From Chlamydia sp. BM-2023 (GTDB lineage: Bacteria > Chlamydiota > Chlamydiia > Chlamydiales > Chlamydiaceae): a stretch of 64,000 nucleotides of DNA. The stretch lies in the NCBI RefSeq assembly GCF_964023145.1, contig NZ_CAXIED010000001.1, positions 558,001 through 622,000 of the forward strand, in the 5' to 3' direction. Within the stretch, counting starts at the first letter, position 1; every line of letters begins with the position of its first letter. The position numbers were made by a program, and so were the translations under genes. Under the pieces are notes generated by a model. That model did no database searches, was not told the DNA's origin, and saw only the letters and a program-made list of their open reading frames with translations. Positions 61,056 to 64,000 of the stretch are shown one piece after another.

Positions 61056-64000
61056 TTTCCTGACTAGGTAAATGTAGAAAACCACTACCTAAAGACATTC
61101 CTCGGATAAAAATAAAGCCAATTTCTACATCATTTGTTACATCAAATTGTTGAAGGAATCGTTTTGCTGCATGAATGTAGATTTGTCCTTGATAGTCTAA
61201 ATTTTGCTGTTTTACGTAATTTAAGAGATTTTCTTGAGAATAGTCATAACTTGTTTCACCTAAGAATGATGTTTTCCAATCAATAATGTAATATCTGTTT
61301 TTATGCTCAAAAAATAGATCTATAGCACCTTGCCAGAGCTGATCTTTGTTAGAAAATAGAAATGCTTCTTCAGTTGCTATCTTATTTGGAGAAACTTCTG
61401 TTAGTGAGAAAGTGTCCTTAGAAAATGATAAAGGACTGGAAAACGAAGAAAATAACTGCTTAGCAATGATTCCTTCATACCCCTCTAAATGCGTATTTTT
61501 AACAGATTGCGTTACTGTTGTAAGAATTTTTGAAAAAGGAATTTTAAAATTAGGAGAAATATTTTCTAAAATTTTATGAATAATAACACCTGTTTTTTTC
61601 CCCCTGGGAAGAGAAGGTTCTTCAGTTTTTAAAGAATCATTATCGGTAACTTCGCTATCTAGAGAAAGTTTGATAGAGGAGAAGGAAAAAATCTGCTTAG
61701 CAGGATAGGGCACGATAGAAAATACCTTCGGCTCGGTTAAATGATGAGCAAGTTGTGAAGATGGATAATCGTGAGAGGTAGATAATGAAAATAGACCGGG
61801 ATGCTCTTTTGAAAGTTGTTTTGCTAATTCTAAAGCAGAAGTATGAGAACCTTCTTGTTTTACGTAACTTGTCAAAGCTGAATTTCTTCGAGAATTAGAA
61901 GAAGCTTGTATTGGGATAAATAGTTGTTTTTTTGCACGTGTACAAGCTACGTACATCTCCCGTATCCATTCTGATGCGCTTTTATTTTTTTTAGATTTGT
62001 CCAGTCCTGCGCAAAAAACAACATCATATTCTAATCCTTTAGATGCATGAATAGTTGTAATTTTTAGTATTTCCGTATCTTCAGAATAAGAAGAAAAAGA
62101 AAGATTTTCTTCCCAAAGTCCCGTCTCAGAAAAGTATTGTAAATAGAGCAGCTGATGCTGAGGAAGAGAAGATCTTGAATCTAAATAAGCACAAAGTTTT
62201 TCCATTTCTTGGAAAATAAGGTCCCCCTGAGGGGTTTTTAGCAACGCTTCACCTTGAAGAGTCATAAAATAATAAAATGTCGCTAATAAACCATGATCAA
62301 AAATATAACCACGTAAAGAAAAGAAATAAGAAGAAAAAAGCTCTTTCTTTTCGACAACGTCGTCTAAAGTAAGCCTGAAAAAGCTGCTTAGTAATACTCT
62401 TTGTATTTTTTCATAGCTTTCAGGATAAAGAACAGCTTCTAAAAAAGCTAAAGTTAACAAGTAGGTTTCTGTAAGATGAAAAATAGATTTGTTCTTAGAA
62501 AATGATACAGGAAGAGAACAGCGAGTAATTAAATCGAAAGCTTGAGAAGAATCCGATACTAAAATAGCCATTCTTCCTAAGGGAATATCGTAAGCATTCT
62601 TTAAATAAGCTGCTGTGTGAGAAATCCACGCAGCTTGATCATCAATATCATCATAAGAGAAAAAATGAATAGGAGAATGAAGAGAATTTACAAAGAGTTC
62701 TTGGCTTTTGGGATATAGCGAGTGATATTCTATAGGTTCATAACCAGAAAGTTCTAAAAATGGCGAGCACCTACAAAAAAGATGATTTATAGCTTCCATT
62801 AGCTGAGGTGTAGAACGATAATTGTTTACAAGATGTAGCTGAGAAGTTTTTGAAAATGTAGATTTAGCTTTTAAATACGTGGCAAGATCAGCATTCCTCC
62901 ATTCGTAAATAGATTGTTTAGGATCTCCTATTAAAAATAAGGATCCCGAAAAATCCGCATTGGCAAAAAGTTTTGAAAAAATATTCCATTGCCTTTTATC
63001 TGTATCTTGAAACTCATCAATCAATACTACTTGAAAACGTTCTCTTAAAGATTTGATAATTTCTTCGGAGATTGAAGATTGTAATAGGTTGTCTAAAGCT
63101 AAGATACTTTCATCAGGGGATAGCCACTTGGTATAGTGTTTTTTTAAGTGCAATTGTAGATCATGCAGTAGCGTATAGAAAATCAAATCTAGATTGCAAA
63201 ATTGTTCCGTGTAATGAAACCACGGGGTCTCTTCTATATAACTAAAAGCTTGGCAGGGTTGATAACGCGCTAAACGATTTTTCGGATGAAACGTTTCAGC
63301 AATTTTAGAAAAAGAAAACAGTTTCACTGATGCTTCTGAAGCATATAAATGATCTACAAACAGGTTTAAATCATTGATTATAGAAAAGGATTGTTTTTTA
63401 AAACTTTCTCTAAAGGTAATCAGCTGATCTAAGAATTCTTCCTTTGGAATGTCTTTTATTTTTGATCTGACAGCATTATGCCAAGATTGCAAAGTAGAGA
63501 GAGTATCTTCTTTAGATGGTAAGTACTCAAAAGTCTGCTGTGTGTAACAGGATAATAATTTATCTATTAAGAAAGATGTATGTTTGGAATTAGAGTTGTA
63601 ACGTGCTGCAAGTAAATAAAATTGCTCAGGAAATAAAATAGTTTGCCAAAGATCTTGAGATAAATACTTACGAATATGATGAAAAACAGCTTGAGAGTGC
63701 GTAAGAGCAGCATTTTGCTGGGAAATCTGCATGTTGGGAAAATGCTGCTGTAAAACGTAATTGCAAAATCCATGGATCGTAAAAATAGACATGCGATCGA
63801 TCGTCGCTAAAGCATTGCGCACTTGCATGTAAAGCTGCTTTACATCGCAAGTGTCAGGTAAATAAGAAGGAAGTGGAGTAGAGGGATTCGTAAGAGAAAG
63901 TTTTAGTAAAGATAAAGCTTGTTTGAGGTTATCTTGAATCCTAATTTTTAATTCATTAGTAGCGGCATTGGTAAATGTCACAGCAAGGATATTTTCAACA
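61015..64000 (-). CDS. recB: RecB-like helicase-nuclease, 5' end outside the window
   Basis: The frame runs off the right edge; about 995 residues are visible and the N-terminal Walker A is missing. Visible helicase motifs: AVTFTNAATNELKIRI (Ia), TIHGFCN, VVLIDEFQDTDKRQW (II), LIGDPKQSIYEWRNADL (III), LVNNYRSTPQ (IV), KITTIHASKGLEYDVVF (V) and REMYVACTRAKKQL (VI). The C-terminal nuclease domain contains QGAIDLFFEHKNRYYIIDWKTS, with the D...DWK pattern of RecB nucleases, and a preceding GVIIHKILE histidine. It would load RecA with RecC and RecD at double-strand breaks. Its 3' end overlaps mreC by 41 bp. Confidence 0.94.
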   Translation of the reverse strand, partial: VENILAVTFTNAATNELKIRIQDNLKQALSLLKLSLTNPSTPLPSYLPDTCDVKQLYMQVRNALATIDRMSIFTIHGFCNYVLQQHFPNMQISQQNAALTHSQAVFHHIRKYLSQDLWQTILFPEQFYLLAARYNSNSKHTSFLIDKLLSCYTQQTFEYLPSKEDTLSTLQSWHNAVRSKIKDIPKEEFLDQLITFRESFKKQSFSIINDLNLFVDHLYASEASVKLFSFSKIAETFHPKNRLARYQPCQAFSYIEETPWFHYTEQFCNLDLIFYTLLHDLQLHLKKHYTKWLSPDESILALDNLLQSSISEEIIKSLRERFQVVLIDEFQDTDKRQWNIFSKLFANADFSGSLFLIGDPKQSIYEWRNADLATYLKAKSTFSKTSQLHLVNNYRSTPQLMEAINHLFCRCSPFLELSGYEPIEYHSLYPKSQELFVNSLHSPIHFFSYDDIDDQAAWISHTAAYLKNAYDIPLGRMAILVSDSSQAFDLITRCSLPVSFSKNKSIFHLTETYLLTLAFLEAVLYPESYEKIQRVLLSSFFRLTLDDVVEKKELFSSYFFSLRGYIFDHGLLATFYYFMTLQGEALLKTPQGDLIFQEMEKLCAYLDSRSSLPQHQLLYLQYFSETGLWEENLSFSSYSEDTEILKITTIHASKGLEYDVVFCAGLDKSKKNKSASEWIREMYVACTRAKKQLFIPIQASSNSRRNSALTSYVKQEGSHTSALELAKQLSKEHPGLFSLSTSHDYPSSQLAHHLTEPKVFSIVPYPAKQIFSFSSIKLSLDSEVTDNDSLKTEEPSLPRGKKTGVIIHKILENISPNFKIPFSKILTTVTQSVKNTHLEGYEGIIAKQLFSSFSSPLSFSKDTFSLTEVSPNKIATEEAFLFSNKDQLWQGAIDLFFEHKNRYYIIDWKTSFLGETSYDYSQENLLNYVKQQNLDYQGQIYIHAAKRFLQQFDVTNDVEIGFIFIRGMSLGSGFLHLPSQETSPIIDQIYPVYH

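Noticed and set aside
1..64000. Mobile elements, prophage, CRISPR arrays, rRNA genes or replication origin
   Set aside because: No transposase, integrase, phage gene, regularly spaced repeat, rRNA sequence or DnaA-box cluster was seen anywhere in the window.

Overview
This window is chromosomal DNA from an obligate intracellular Chlamydia, most likely a member of the former Chlamydophila group (C. psittaci / abortus / caviae / felis / pneumoniae type) rather than C. trachomatis. The evidence is AT-rich DNA, genus-specific genes (the CADD self-sacrificing pABA enzyme, the atypical regulator ChxR, TopA with a C-terminal SWIB domain, a ~530-residue ThyX, a ~717-residue GreA, a second degenerate GroEL) and a gene order that, against my memory of C. 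trachomatis D/UW-3 numbering, mixes CT588-CT609, CT643-CT650, CT610-CT618, CT651/CT652, CT628-CT630 and CT631-CT639. CT numbers are from memory and are used only as orientation. I see no insertion sequence, phage, CRISPR array, rRNA operon or plasmid feature. Coding density is very high and several gene pairs overlap.

Layout. 1-5 kb: the end of an RsbU-like membrane sensor/phosphatase-family gene, a small Inc-like membrane protein gene and a large Chlamydia-specific gene. 5-9.5 kb (minus): succinate dehydrogenase sdhC-sdhA-sdhB and a TatD nuclease. 9.6-11.8 kb: DsbD. 11.9-16.3 kb (plus): a complete Tol-Pal locus (exbB/tolQ, exbD/tolR, TolA/TonB-like, tolB, pal, and a LysM coiled-coil protein where other bacteria have CpoB). 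16.4-22.3 kb: peroxiredoxin, tRNA-Arg, degenerate GroEL2, a NamZ-like protein, RdgB, a small protein and Ung. 22.4-30.9 kb: UvrD/PcrA, sigma-54, a putative HExxH membrane protein, a 633-bp gene-free gap, TopA-SWIB, Dus and YggT. 31-36.8 kb: a GspL/PilM-like and GspM/PilO-like pair, a MORN-repeat protein, 5-formyl-THF cyclo-ligase, RecA and small ORFs. 37-43.7 kb (minus): folate genes (CADD, CofE-like ligase, folA, folKP, folX), then sigma-66 and a coiled-coil/PAS-like membrane protein. 43.9-51 kb: rpsT, a candidate Inc, RecD2, a helical-repeat membrane protein, ChxR, a GlmU-like beta-helix protein, IspA and tRNA-Pro. 51-64 kb: ThyX, HemB, NqrA, GreA fusion, tRNA-Ala, aromatic aminotransferase, MreC and a RecB-like gene cut by the window end.

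Functionally the window joins one-carbon/folate supply (CADD, FolKP, FolX, FolA, CofE-like ligase, FTHF cyclo-ligase, ThyX), membrane energetics (Sdh, NqrA), envelope organisation (Tol-Pal, MreC, DsbD, NamZ-like), DNA repair (RecA, RecB, RecD2, UvrD, Ung, TopA) and transcription control (sigma-66, sigma-54, ChxR, RsbU-like, GreA). The observations I rate highest are: the RsbU-like protein has lost its phosphatase metal-site aspartates; GroEL2 has lost two ATPase aspartates; an HExxH membrane protein sits beside rpoN; the large CT590-like protein carries a papain-like Cys/His pattern; two adjacent genes look like a GspL/GspM platform; and folX has no usable start codon at its conserved N-terminus.
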